Source of the DNA: Candidatus Wolframiiraptor allenii | Lineage (GTDB): Archaea > Thermoproteota > Nitrososphaeria_A > Caldarchaeales > Wolframiiraptoraceae | DNA: 34,081 bases | Reading direction: 5' to 3' | Assembly (NCBI GenBank): GCA_023539495.1 | Contig: JAKCEV010000007.1 | Location: forward strand, 1-34,081 | Shown here: positions 8,404 to 16,200 of the stretch, in pieces | Numbering within the stretch: position 1 is the stretch's first letter | Layout of the letters: every line of letters starts with the position of its first letter | Translations under genes and position numbers: made by a program | The notes under the pieces: model-generated | Seen by the model: the letters and a program-made list of their open reading frames with translations, nothing else | Told to the model about the DNA's origin: nothing | Database searches by the model: none

Positions 8404-8411
8404 CTTTTATC
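8404..8411 (+). promoter_or_regulatory. TATA-like box of the pilin gene
   Basis: cttttatc lies 22-29 bases before the pilin ATG, preceded by the purine-rich stretch ggagaaac that could serve as BRE. It gives the pilin its own leaderless promoter, sensible for an abundant subunit. Confidence 0.45.
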
Positions 8412-8432
8412 GGGGATAATTATCTATTTTTT

Positions 8433-8882
8433 ATGATGTCTAGGAGCAGGTCTGGTATAAGCCCTGTCGTCGCCACGGTGATCCTCGTCGCCATCGCCAT
8501 CGTCATCGCCATCGCAGTAGCATTCTGGGCAACAGGACTAGTAGGAATATTCACAAGATTTGAGAAACTGGAGATAACGTCAATATATGCTCAGGCAGCA
8601 GATGGTGGTGGGACCCAAGTTGTCTTGATTGTTAGAAATACTGGCTCCGCAGACGCAACAATAGATGATATCTATGTGAATGGGATACCATGCGCCGGCC
8701 AATGCAACATAAATCCCCCCAATCAGTTTATACGCATGCCTGTTGGGCATCAGCAGCAAATAATCGTAGGTAGCCCGCCTCCACAAGTTACCAATGGTCA
8801 ATGGCGATCAGGCATCAGCTACGAGGTCGCAGTACATACAGCTTCTGGCAAAATGTATCCTGCAGCCGTTTTAATTCCTTAA
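8433..8882 (+). CDS. Archaeal type IV pilin-like protein
   Basis: A 149-residue pilin. The N-terminus MMSRSRSG is a short positively charged class III signal. The hydrophobic helix ISPVVATVILVAIAIVIAIAV carries the ISPVVATVILVAIAI signature of the archaeal Pilin_N family. Prepilin peptidase (PibD type) would cut after the Gly. The rest is a beta-rich head (VVLIVRNTGSADATIDDIYVNG and so on) with two Cys in IPCAGQCN that might form a disulfide. It is the natural substrate of the motor and platform proteins upstream. Two ATG codons in tandem (8433 and 8436) make the exact start uncertain by one residue. No archaellin-specific partners are present, so an adhesion or secretion pilus is more likely than an archaellum. 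Confidence 0.92.
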   Translation: MMSRSRSGISPVVATVILVAIAIVIAIAVAFWATGLVGIFTRFEKLEITSIYAQAADGGGTQVVLIVRNTGSADATIDDIYVNGIPCAGQCNINPPNQFIRMPVGHQQQIIVGSPPPQVTNGQWRSGISYEVAVHTASGKMYPAAVLIP

Positions 8883-8904
8883 ATCTGTAATTTATAAAAC
8901 CATC

Positions 8905-8935
8905 TTCTCTATATCTATTTTTCTTTTATTTCTTC
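8905..8935 (+). terminator. Pyrimidine-rich terminator after the pilin gene
   Basis: About 25-50 bases past the pilin stop the sequence is T/C rich (tctatttttcttttatttctt), the kind of T-tract at which archaeal RNA polymerase terminates without a hairpin. Confidence 0.4.
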
Positions 8936-8958
8936 GCACTATAAGGTTCTTAGATACT

Positions 8959-8997
8959 GGAATTGAGGCCCCAATTCGGCTTAACGTCCTCAATTCC
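8959..8997. repeat. Inverted repeat between convergent pilin and HEPN/MNT genes
   Basis: GGAATTGAGG and CCTCAATTCC are perfect 10-base arms separated by 19 bases. Inside the loop, CCAATTC can pair instead with part of the left arm (GAATTG), so two mutually exclusive hairpins are possible. The location, between two convergent transcripts, suggests a bidirectional transcript-end element. Confidence 0.6.
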
Positions 8998-9023
8998 TAA
9001 TTATTTAAAAATAATAAGTTCTA

Positions 9024-9365
9024 TTATACTCCTATTTTTACATGTTTCCCTTTTTTGAGGTATTCTTCTGCCCTTTTCTTGTCTGTTATGTGTAGTTCTA
9101 CTGGCGCGTCCCATGGTAGCCCATAAACGTCAATCGCCTTCCCCAATATCTCACCATAGAGCCCTTTTCTATCTCTTGGGAGCTCACCTGCAACTATCAG
9201 GACATCTATGTCACTGAGGACTGTGGTCCTTTCTTCTGCAACTCCGCCAATCACATAGACCTCAACATCCCTGCCGAGAACATCTCTAGCAGCCCTGCAA
9301 ACACTTTCGGCATACTCCCTCCATCTCCGGAGATGCTCAAAATGATACCTAACCCAGCTTGACAT
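9024..9365 (-). CDS. MNT minimal nucleotidyltransferase (antitoxin-type), pair 1
   Basis: A 113-residue minimal nucleotidyltransferase. The pol-beta signature GGVAEERTTVLSDIDVLIV (G[G/S]-x-DxD) is intact, with a third acidic position plausibly in PVELHI. In HEPN-MNT systems the MNT protein neutralises its HEPN RNase partner, in at least one studied pair by adding AMP to it. The gene starts inside the end of the HEPN gene (17-base overlap), the usual arrangement. The start is ATG at 9365. Only the gene order and family are seen; the antitoxin role is inferred from the family. Confidence 0.88.
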   Translation of the reverse strand: MSSWVRYHFEHLRRWREYAESVCRAARDVLGRDVEVYVIGGVAEERTTVLSDIDVLIVAGELPRDRKGLYGEILGKAIDVYGLPWDAPVELHITDKKRAEEYLKKGKHVKIGV

Positions 9366-9765
9366 CCTTCACCACCTCATCTAATAAACGGATCAACTCA
9401 TCAGCAACTTTTACTAAAGCCTCAACATCCTTCTGATCATAATCCACTTCACCATATCTCCCACCAATATAAGCCTCCTCAGCGAGGGCAAGCTCAGCCC
9501 TATACTCATATACAAACCTCCTTATTCTTTCTGATTGCTCCTCATAACCACTTTTCCTTAAATATTGTGCTAGGAACCCGAGAAGCTCCCTGAGCCCATG
9601 ACCCCTAAACCTCTCCCCAAAAAGTTCATACAAGACCGCCTTAATGTAAAGCTGCATAGCCTGCTCCACGAAGAAGGCTGCTAGATCCGCGTCATCAACC
9701 TGATCCACCGCCTTGAGGAAGCCTAGAGCCCTCCTCTTCAGCTTGACAACATACTCGCCGCTCAA
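9349..9765 (-). CDS. HEPN domain protein (toxin-type), pair 1
   Basis: A 138-residue all-helical HEPN protein. Typical pieces are the second helix AFFVEQAMQLYIKAVLYELFGE, the HGLRELL segment and the late helix ending AYIGGRYGEVDY, where the Arg is a candidate catalytic residue. I cannot identify a convincing RX4-6H motif, so RNase activity is open. It sits upstream of, and overlaps, the MNT gene. The start is TTG at 9765; a TATA-like AGAAATAAGG lies 35-45 bases upstream on the minus strand. It is distantly similar to the HEPN gene at 12032, including the FxxEQAxQLxxKxxL helix. Confidence 0.86.
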   Translation of the reverse strand: MSGEYVVKLKRRALGFLKAVDQVDDADLAAFFVEQAMQLYIKAVLYELFGERFRGHGLRELLGFLAQYLRKSGYEEQSERIRRFVYEYRAELALAEEAYIGGRYGEVDYDQKDVEALVKVADELIRLLDEVVKDVKLG

Positions 9766-9859
9766 GCTCCCACAGTTGGATACTATGAAGAGCCCGCCCT
9801 TATTTCTTGGGGTCTATCCTGAAAATGGAGAAGAAATAAAATGTGGGGTGTTGTGATGT

Positions 9860-10255
9860 TTATGGCATGCTCGTCTCGGCGGTCTTCAGCTTAAATAGCA
9901 TTGTGTCCCATATCTCCTCCCAAACGTCTCCGAGGTACTTGATCAATTGATTCCAGCCCATTACCTTCATCATATCGCATCTTGTTATGCGCCTGTCGCC
10001 TTCGCATACGCCCCTGACCACGAAATATTTGACATCGTCCCCATCCCTGAACGGTATTATGAAGGACTGCTCCGAGGTCCTCCTATCGCCATGGAGCCTT
10101 ATGTTCAGCCGGCTTCCCAGCATCTCGACATCATCATAATAATCTTTCACTTTCAGGCGGGTCCCCAAGAAATAAGGGCAGGCATGTATTGGGATGGTAT
10201 TGTGGGGGGCATGGCTGATTACGTGGATGTCTTCGAGGAGGCTGGCCTCCTTCAA
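9860..10255 (-). CDS. Hypothetical protein, possibly with a later start
   Basis: A 131-residue ORF with mixed alpha/beta composition (strands around SFIIPFRDGDDVKYFVVRGV, helices MGWNQLIKYLGDVWEEIWDTML) that reads as a real protein but matches no family I know. It overlaps the opposite-strand ORF beginning at 10211 by 45 bases at the 5' ends, so one start is probably wrong. In-frame TTG (near 10168) or GTG codons would remove the overlap. It has no signal peptide or membrane helix. Its location between a HEPN/MNT pair and a dead transposon suggests accessory DNA. Confidence 0.5.
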   Translation of the reverse strand: MKEASLLEDIHVISHAPHNTIPIHACPYFLGTRLKVKDYYDDVEMLGSRLNIRLHGDRRTSEQSFIIPFRDGDDVKYFVVRGVCEGDRRITRCDMMKVMGWNQLIKYLGDVWEEIWDTMLFKLKTAETSMP

Positions 10256-10468
10256 GAGCTTATCGGGGTCTTGGATTACGTGGACTCGACGCTTGCCGCT
10301 GTTGAGAGATGCAGACCGCCATCAGTCATCGCTAGGACGCTTATCCATGATGACCTCAGGATGCTCGACGACTTCGCCAGAGAGTACCGTGGATACGTTG
10401 GCAAGGCGATGGACTACGTCCTCATGGAGCTGAGAAGCCTACTCTATGAAGTCCTCGGAGGTGAATGA
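10211..10468 (+). CDS. Small helical protein upstream of tnpB
   Basis: An 85-residue acidic, helical ORF (MADYVDVFEEAGLLQELIGVLDYVDST...). The ORF track extends it to 9947, but the extra 88 residues look like the antisense shadow of the minus-strand gene, and the ATG at 10211 after a G-rich stretch is preferred. The last codons overlap the start of the tnpB remnant by ATGA, suggesting the two were expressed together. I do not recognise the family. It may be a passenger of the transposon or a remnant of a host gene into which the element inserted. Confidence 0.5.
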   Translation: MADYVDVFEEAGLLQELIGVLDYVDSTLAAVERCRPPSVIARTLIHDDLRMLDDFAREYRGYVGKAMDYVLMELRSLLYEVLGGE

Positions 10469-11670
10469 AGGTGAGGAGGGCGTGTGTTGTGGAGCTGGTG
10501 GTTGATGAGGAGGCTGAGAAGAAGCTGAGACGGCTCTGCGACCTTTCATCGAAGCTATGGAACGAGGTCAACTATGTTAGGCTGAGGATGTGGCTCGAGA
10601 AGAAAGCCGCTGATAGGTGCGGTCACGGCCCAGACGATCATAAGGAAGAACGGTAATGCGTGGAAGACCTTCTTCGGGCTATTGGAGCTGAGGAGGGAGG
10701 GGAGGCTGCCGCCATTCATGAGGAAGGTTAGCCCGCCGGGATACAAGAAGAAGAACAAGTCTAGGACGTTGTGGACTGTCATTAGGAAAGACCAGTATGA
10801 GATGGATGGTGATAGGATTGTTCTTCAAGGTCTCGGCGCGATCGGATGGATAGAGGTGAAGTATAAGGGCATTATACATTTGAGAGGTGAGCGTGGAGAG
10901 CTCATGATACGCTATGACGCCGATAGAGGGAAGTGGTATGCTTACTATGCTTACATTGCTTTCTCCAAGATCTCCGAGAAGATGGTGAAAGGAGAATAGA
11001 AACCAGTACCACAGCAACCGAAAGGTAATCTGGCCGCTGGTGTGGACATCGGTATCAATAACCTGATGGCGATATATGTCGAGAATGGCTTGACGAGGCT
11101 CGTCAATGGTAGGCCGCTGAAGGCGATCTCATTCTATTGGAGGGAGAGGATCTCCAAGTATCAGTCGATGTTAAACAAGTATGGCCTGGAGACGTCTAAG
11201 AGGCTTAGACGGATGTATGCTAAGTGGCGGAGGCAGGTGAGACATTATATAGACACTAAGGTAAGGGAGGCCGTGGAATGGCTTTACGATGTCGGCATCT
11301 CCACGATGAAGGTCGGCTATCCAAAGGGCATTACGCAGGAGAACGGCGACTTCGATAACGTCCACGTCTGGACATATAGATACTTGTTGGGGCGGATAGC
11401 TGAGGTTGCCGAGGAATATGGAATCAATGTGATCTACATTGATGAGGCAGGCACCTCATCGAGATGCCGCTACATGGCGATGGCTGCGGTATAAGGGTAT
11501 ACCGAGGACTGTTCAAGTGTACGTGGCTGGGCAAGGTGTTTAATGCGGATCACGCAGCAGCGCGCAACATTTTAATGACGGCGACGTCGAATAATACCTC
11601 GATGACGCCAGTAACCCCTGAGCCCCGGAGAGGGGAGGGGGTAATGGCCGGAGACCCGGCCAAGGGCTGA
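10465..11670 (+). pseudogene. tnpB: tnpB of an IS605/IS1341-type element, broken
   Basis: A TnpB nuclease gene split into four pieces. The N-terminus (VRRACVVELVVDEEAEKKLRRL) stays open to 10656. A frameshift near 10615 moves the reading to AVTAQTIIRKNGNAWKTF and on through 10999, where an in-frame TAG interrupts KGE*KPVPQQPKG. The same frame resumes with GVDIGINNL (RuvC-I Asp) and reaches EAGTSSRC (RuvC-II Glu). A one-base slip near 11470 shifts the zinc-finger half CPLHGDGCGIRV...FKC and the RuvC-III motif NADHAAARNI to the last frame. All catalytic landmarks remain readable, so decay is recent, but no full-length protein can be made. No TnpA gene is present, so it was either a tnpB-only element or has lost it. 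Confidence 0.9.
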
Positions 11671-11725
11671 ACCTCCAGAAGGGGGGATGTAGCCCAAACC
11701 TCCCCACACCAAATGGGGAGGAGGT
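11600..11725 (+). ncRNA. Remnant omega-RNA/right end of the tnpB element
   Basis: The end of tnpB and the following 55 bases contain three close hairpins: CCCC-ggaga-GGGG (11623-11635), GGCCGG-agac-CCGGCC (11646-11661) and CCTCCCCA-N7-TGGGGAGG (11699-11721). In IS605-family elements the right end doubles as the scaffold of the TnpB guide RNA, with the guide read from flanking DNA. The region then ends close to the stop codon of the MNT gene at 11725. Identification is by position and structure only. Confidence 0.4.
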
Positions 11726-12012
11726 CAAATCCTTATTAGTTTGCCTCTCTGCCTATATTGCTCCAGCATGCTTCGGGGCCTAACATGTATCTCGAAGGGG
11801 TCGTTGACGCCAGCTTCCCAGAGCCTCGGCAAAACCTCCTCAACACTTTTATCGGTAACAATGAGCACATCAATATCGCTCGAATACGTGTAACGCCCCT
11901 CCGCAACAGAACCGAAGAGATAAACCTCAGCGCATGGATCAATCTCAAGCACCTTCCCCTTGATCAATTGGAGCCATTTATCAAGCTCTGCGAAAACCTT
12001 CTTCCTCCTCAA
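11725..12012 (-). CDS. MNT minimal nucleotidyltransferase (antitoxin-type), pair 2
   Basis: A 95-residue nucleotidyltransferase with the intact signature FGSVAEGRYTYSSDIDVLIV and a third acidic position likely in PFEIHV. It belongs to the same family as the protein at 9024 but is only distantly similar, so the two pairs are not a recent duplication. It lies 17 bases after the HEPN stop. The start is uncertain: TTG at 12012 is the only standard start before an upstream in-frame stop, yet the strong Shine-Dalgarno-like GGAGGTGAT lies about 36 bases upstream, so a non-standard upstream start is possible. Its 3' end abuts the right end of the tnpB element. Confidence 0.86.
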   Translation of the reverse strand: MRRKKVFAELDKWLQLIKGKVLEIDPCAEVYLFGSVAEGRYTYSSDIDVLIVTDKSVEEVLPRLWEAGVNDPFEIHVRPRSMLEQYRQRGKLIRI

Positions 12013-12031
12013 GGCTTCATCGATCAGGATC

Positions 12032-12430
12032 TTATCCGAGAAGGCCCATCACCTCCTCAACCACGGCCCTAACCCTCCTGTACTCCTCCTCCCTGAACTC
12101 CCTCAAAAAATAACGCGAGGAGATATAGGCATCCTCGAGGAAAGAGAGCTCCAAAGCCTTCTCCCTGATAAGCCTCCTAATATGAGGCTCATCTTCGCTC
12201 GAGACCGATGCGAGAATCTCGAGAAGCCTCCTAAGACTATGAGTCCTGGGATAATCGACGCCATGAAGGAGGAGCCGGGACTTGAGGAACAGCTGCAAGG
12301 CCTGCTCCAAGCTGAATATCGCGAGCCCATACATCCCCTCCTCAGCCTGATAATCCGCGGTCTTCAGAAACTCCCTAGCCCTCTTCTCCAAATGCTCAAT
12401 CTCATCACGCTTAACCAAGAAGCCCACCAA
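12032..12430 (-). CDS. HEPN domain protein (toxin-type), pair 2
   Basis: A 132-residue HEPN protein: helices around AEEGMYGLAIFSLEQALQLFLKSRLLLHG, then RTHSLRRLLEIL, and the late helix SFLEDAYISSRYFLREF. The Arg in SSRY is in the place of the candidate catalytic Arg of pair 1. It should be the toxin partner of the following MNT gene. The start is TTG at 12430 or the next codon GTG, with a TATA-like GTTTTAAC about 20-25 bases upstream on the minus strand, suggesting a leaderless transcript. Confidence 0.86.
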   Translation of the reverse strand: MVGFLVKRDEIEHLEKRAREFLKTADYQAEEGMYGLAIFSLEQALQLFLKSRLLLHGVDYPRTHSLRRLLEILASVSSEDEPHIRRLIREKALELSFLEDAYISSRYFLREFREEEYRRVRAVVEEVMGLLG

Positions 12431-12481
12431 GAGAATGCGAGATGAGAATGTTAAAACCCTTCCCCGCGAAAGAGGGGAGAC

Positions 12482-13066
12482 CTAGAACCTCGGCCTTAAC
12501 CCCCCTAGCTTCCTCAGCCTCGCGTACTCGTTCAGCTTCTTGTATACTGCCGAGTGGGGGGCGCCGTTTATCAGGTCTATCACAGCCTCTTCAGCCGCTC
12601 TAACATCCTCCTCCTCGCCGATGATGGCGACCGTGTCGCCGTAGATCGAGACATAAGTATTCGTGGTCTCCTCGATTATCCTCCGAGTTCTTCCCTCCCT
12701 GCCGATGAGCCTGGCCCTAACCCTGACGAGATTGTTCCTGCTCGGCTTAACATAATCCGCGATATCTATCACGCTGAGGACAACGCCGTCCTCGAAGAGC
12801 CTGAAAGCCCTCTCGGGCGAGAAGCCCCTGCCAATAGCCTGAACAACATCCCTAGCCTTGAATAGGGCAACGGGGTCACCACCCTCCTCAGGCCTCCTAG
12901 CAAGCCTAATCCTAACAGACCCGCTCCCGCTATCAACCTCGAGAACAACGCCCAGAGCCCCCTCAATTCTCTTCTTCACAGATCCCTGCGGCCCAATCAG
13001 GACACCAACCCTCTCCCGCGGAATATTCAACATGAACTCGGGCTCAGGCCGAAACTCCGCGCTCAA
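12482..13066 (-). CDS. Two-KH-domain RNA-binding protein (archaeal Dim2/Pno1/Krr1-like)
   Basis: A 194-residue protein with two KH domains. The first (about residues 10-75) has the RNA-binding loop GPQG in VGVLIGPQGSVKKRIE. The second (about 100-175) has GREG in ARLIGREGRTRRIIEE followed by the YVSIYGDTVAIIG strand. This architecture is that of archaeal Dim2p, a homologue of yeast Pno1/Dim2 involved in maturing the 3' end of small-subunit rRNA. The usual neighbours Rio1 kinase and eIF1A are not adjacent here. The start is TTG at 13066 with GGAGGG about 8 bases upstream; ATG at residue 12 is less likely. Confidence 0.9.
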   Translation of the reverse strand: MSAEFRPEPEFMLNIPRERVGVLIGPQGSVKKRIEGALGVVLEVDSGSGSVRIRLARRPEEGGDPVALFKARDVVQAIGRGFSPERAFRLFEDGVVLSVIDIADYVKPSRNNLVRVRARLIGREGRTRRIIEETTNTYVSIYGDTVAIIGEEEDVRAAEEAVIDLINGAPHSAVYKKLNEYARLRKLGGLRPRF

Positions 13067-13218
13067 CCCATGCCCTCCCCGGAGACAATCTCGCCCAATT
13101 TTTTACTTTTTATAATCCCCCAACTCAAATCATCGAGAATAAGCCTCGATAACGACAAGAGGGGGTCATGTCAAACCACCCCGTCTCGTGAACATAACAA
13201 GACAGGTCTGCTTTAAGG

Positions 13219-13225
13219 CTTAAGA
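13219..13225 (+). promoter_or_regulatory. TATA-like box of the YprA-like helicase gene
   Basis: cttaaga lies 26-32 bases before the ATG at 13251. The codon is also immediately preceded by aggtga. Confidence 0.35.
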
Positions 13226-13250
13226 TCGCCGGCGAGTGAGTAGTAGGTGA

Positions 13251-16200
13251 ATGAGGACGGCTGAAGTCCTGGAGAGGCTTGGATACGACTACTTCTCCTT
13301 CGAGATTCCACCCGAGCTTCCCGAGATCTCTGATATCAGGTTTGGTGATCTTATCCCGGGGCTCGAGAAATCGGATTCCCCTATCTGTAGGAGGATTGCT
13401 GGTCAGAGGCTTTACATGCATCAAGTTAGGGCGATGGAGGCTCTTAGGAGGGGTGAGAACCTCGTCTTGAAGTCCGGCACGGGATCCGGGAAGACTGAGG
13501 CATGGTTTCTGAGGGTGGCCCTAGATGATGTGAGCGCCCTCGCGGTCTATCCAACACTCGCGCTTGCAAATGACCAGCTCAATAGGCTGCGGGAATATGG
13601 TTCAGCGCTCGGCTTCAGGGTAATGGCCTTGGATGCCGTGAAGCGCGACGAGCTCGTGAAGAGCATCGGGTATCGCGGGCTCAGGAGGGAGATCGCCGAG
13701 TCGAGGATCATGATAACGAACCCAGCATTCCTCCTCAACGAGCTTAAGAAGATGGGCGCGGGGAAAGCCTCCCTATTGAGGCCATTCCTCGAGAAAGCCG
13801 GGATGATCGTCATAGACGACTTCGACTTCTATGGCCCAAGATCAATCGCGCTGCTATTCAGCATGATCAAGCTCCTCCTCAAGCTCACGAATCCCGGCAT
13901 GCAGCTCGCCTTCATGACAGCGGCCCTCGCGAACCCGGAGGAGGTCGCCGAATACCTCACATCGATAAATGGCAGGAAAACAGTCATAGTTGATGGCAAG
14001 CCGTTTCACCCGAGAAACCTAGTCTACATCGTGTTGGGAAAAAGCCTTACAGCCGTCTGGGAGAGGGTTAGAGCCGCGCTCGCTGACAAGATGGAGATGC
14101 TCGGCGACGATGTCAGAAGGGCGCTCAGCGATTTCCAGCAGTTCAAGAGGTATTACTTCAGGGTGCTGGATGCGGCTCGGGGGCTCGGCGTCGAGATACC
14201 TGACGCGTCACTCGACGTGGCCGAGATACTCGAGCATTATCTGGAGGGTGAGGGGGTCACGATTGTTTTCACGAGGAATATCGCGAGGGCTGAGGAGATT
14301 GCCAGGAGGGTGAGGCTCAGGGCTGGCGAGGGCGCGGGAATAGCCTCGCATCACCATCTCCTCTCCAAGAGGTTTAGGGAGGAGGTTGAGGAAGGCGCGA
14401 GAGCTGGGAGGATAAGGGTCATAGTCTCGCCTAGGACCCTCAGCCAGGGGATAGATATAGGCCTTGTTAAGAGGGTGGTGCATGTCGGGCTACCGGACTC
14501 CCTCAGGGAGTTCAAGCAGCGTGAGGGGAGGAAGGGTAGGAGGCTGGAGATAGAGGAGACGGAGACCGTGATAATCCCGCAGGGGGCATGGGATCATGAG
14601 CTCCTCTCAAGGGGCGTCGAGGCTCTAAGGAAGTGGATGGAGCTTCCACAGGAGAAGGTGATCGTCAATAGGGACAACATGTATGGCAGGCTCTTCGAGG
14701 CATTATTCAAGTATGTCTCGCCATCGCTCAGACAGGAGCTCACGCAGGATGAGCTAAGACTCCTCAGGGAGCTCGGCCTCGAGTCTGATGGAGAGCTGAC
14801 TAGGAGGGGTAAGATGACTTGGCTCAAGATGAACTTCTACGAGTTCGCCCCCGCCTATGGGATAAAGCGGATAAGGGTCTCGAGGCTCGGCGACCAAGAA
14901 TACCTAGAAGACGTCTCGCACGTGGATCTGGTCGAGAAGTTCCAGATAGGATGCATAGACTATAGCAGCGATGGGGTCGTCGTGGAGCATAAGCTTGGCG
15001 GGAGAAGCTCGAGGACCGTTACAGCGGTTTATGTCGAGGATCTTAGCGAGGGGGTTTTGAGGAGGCATGACACGCTCGCCCAGGTACTCGAGGAATATGA
15101 GAAGGCGAAGTGGAAGTGGGGGGAGAGGCCCGACCTCAGGAGAGACTACTTCGCAGGCAAGATCCACACGGATGTCAGGTGCGTCGTCCACGCGCCGAGC
15201 AACGGCTTCGGCCTATACACGAAGATACCGAATAGGGCGATCTGGAGGATAATATCGGATAGGAGGCTCATCAAGGTCATAGGGGAGAGGACCATCGCGG
15301 TCAGGGAGGGCAGGACCATAGAGGTCCCGGCGCCGACGAACGGCATCTACAGCGACTATACATATGGGATAAGCTTCGAGGTTAGCCCTGACGAGGATCC
15401 AGAGCTCCTCAGGCTTGGCCTCGCATTCCTCATAATAGCCCTCAGGAGGATTCTCGGGGTAGCCTTCGACACGATAAAATACGATATCATGATCATGGGC
15501 GAGAGGAAGGTTGTTGGAATGCATGAGACCGAGAGCGCCGGGCTCCTTCCAAAGATAGACTGGCAGGATCTCGCGGAGAAGATTAGAGGATATGAGCCGG
15601 ATGAGCTTGACGAGGTCTTCTTGGAGGAGGTTGATGAGCTCGCCTACTCGAGCTTCATCACGCTAAAGCTCGACTGGGATCTTGTCAAGAGGCAGGCGCT
15701 CAAGATCCTGGACTACCTCCTCCTGCGGGAGAGGCTGAGGGTTGAATTGGCTGGCAGGAGCATCACGATCCCGAAGCCCTCGAGGGCGCTGAAGCTCGCA
15801 TCAATCGCCGCGGCATCCATACTACTTAGGGAGGATTTGAGGAGCGGCCTATACGGGGTCGCGATATTCGATGGCGAGGATACTCTAGCATCCGCTGGAT
15901 TCTACGAGCTCGGCGCGCCGGACCAGTCGCATTCAAGCCTCCTAACATATCTCAACTCACTCATAGATCAGGGCTTCAGCATCATAGTCTATGACTTGAG
16001 GGCTGTTGGCAGGGCGCTCGAGGAGGCTGGCCTAGCATCCCTCAAGATAATGCTGGAGGGTCTCCGAGCATCGAATAGGCTAATAGAGGCTGGTAGGGAG
16101 CTCGTGGAAGCCCTTGGAGAGCCGGTGTCGCTGGAGCTCTTCGAGGAGCTCATGGGCCTCGAGAAGAAGGTTAGGCTCCAAGACCTAATCTACGCAGCAG

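Noticed and set aside
703-8882. Idea that the pilus block is an archaellum operon
   Set aside because: No archaellin, ArlF/G/H or other archaellum-specific genes are present; the single pilin has the general archaeal Pilin_N signature.
9947-10210. N-terminal 88 residues of the ORF-track call 9947-10468
   Set aside because: The stretch is antisense to the better-looking minus-strand ORF and contains runs such as HLDIIIIIFHF; the ATG at 10211 is a more credible start.
9860-10255. Idea that this ORF is the TnpA transposase of the tnpB element
   Set aside because: No HUH motif or catalytic Tyr context is visible and the sequence does not resemble Y1 transposases.
13125-13424. 99-residue minus-strand ORF before the YprA-like helicase
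   Set aside because: Most of it overlaps the start of the helicase in antisense; no recognisable motif.
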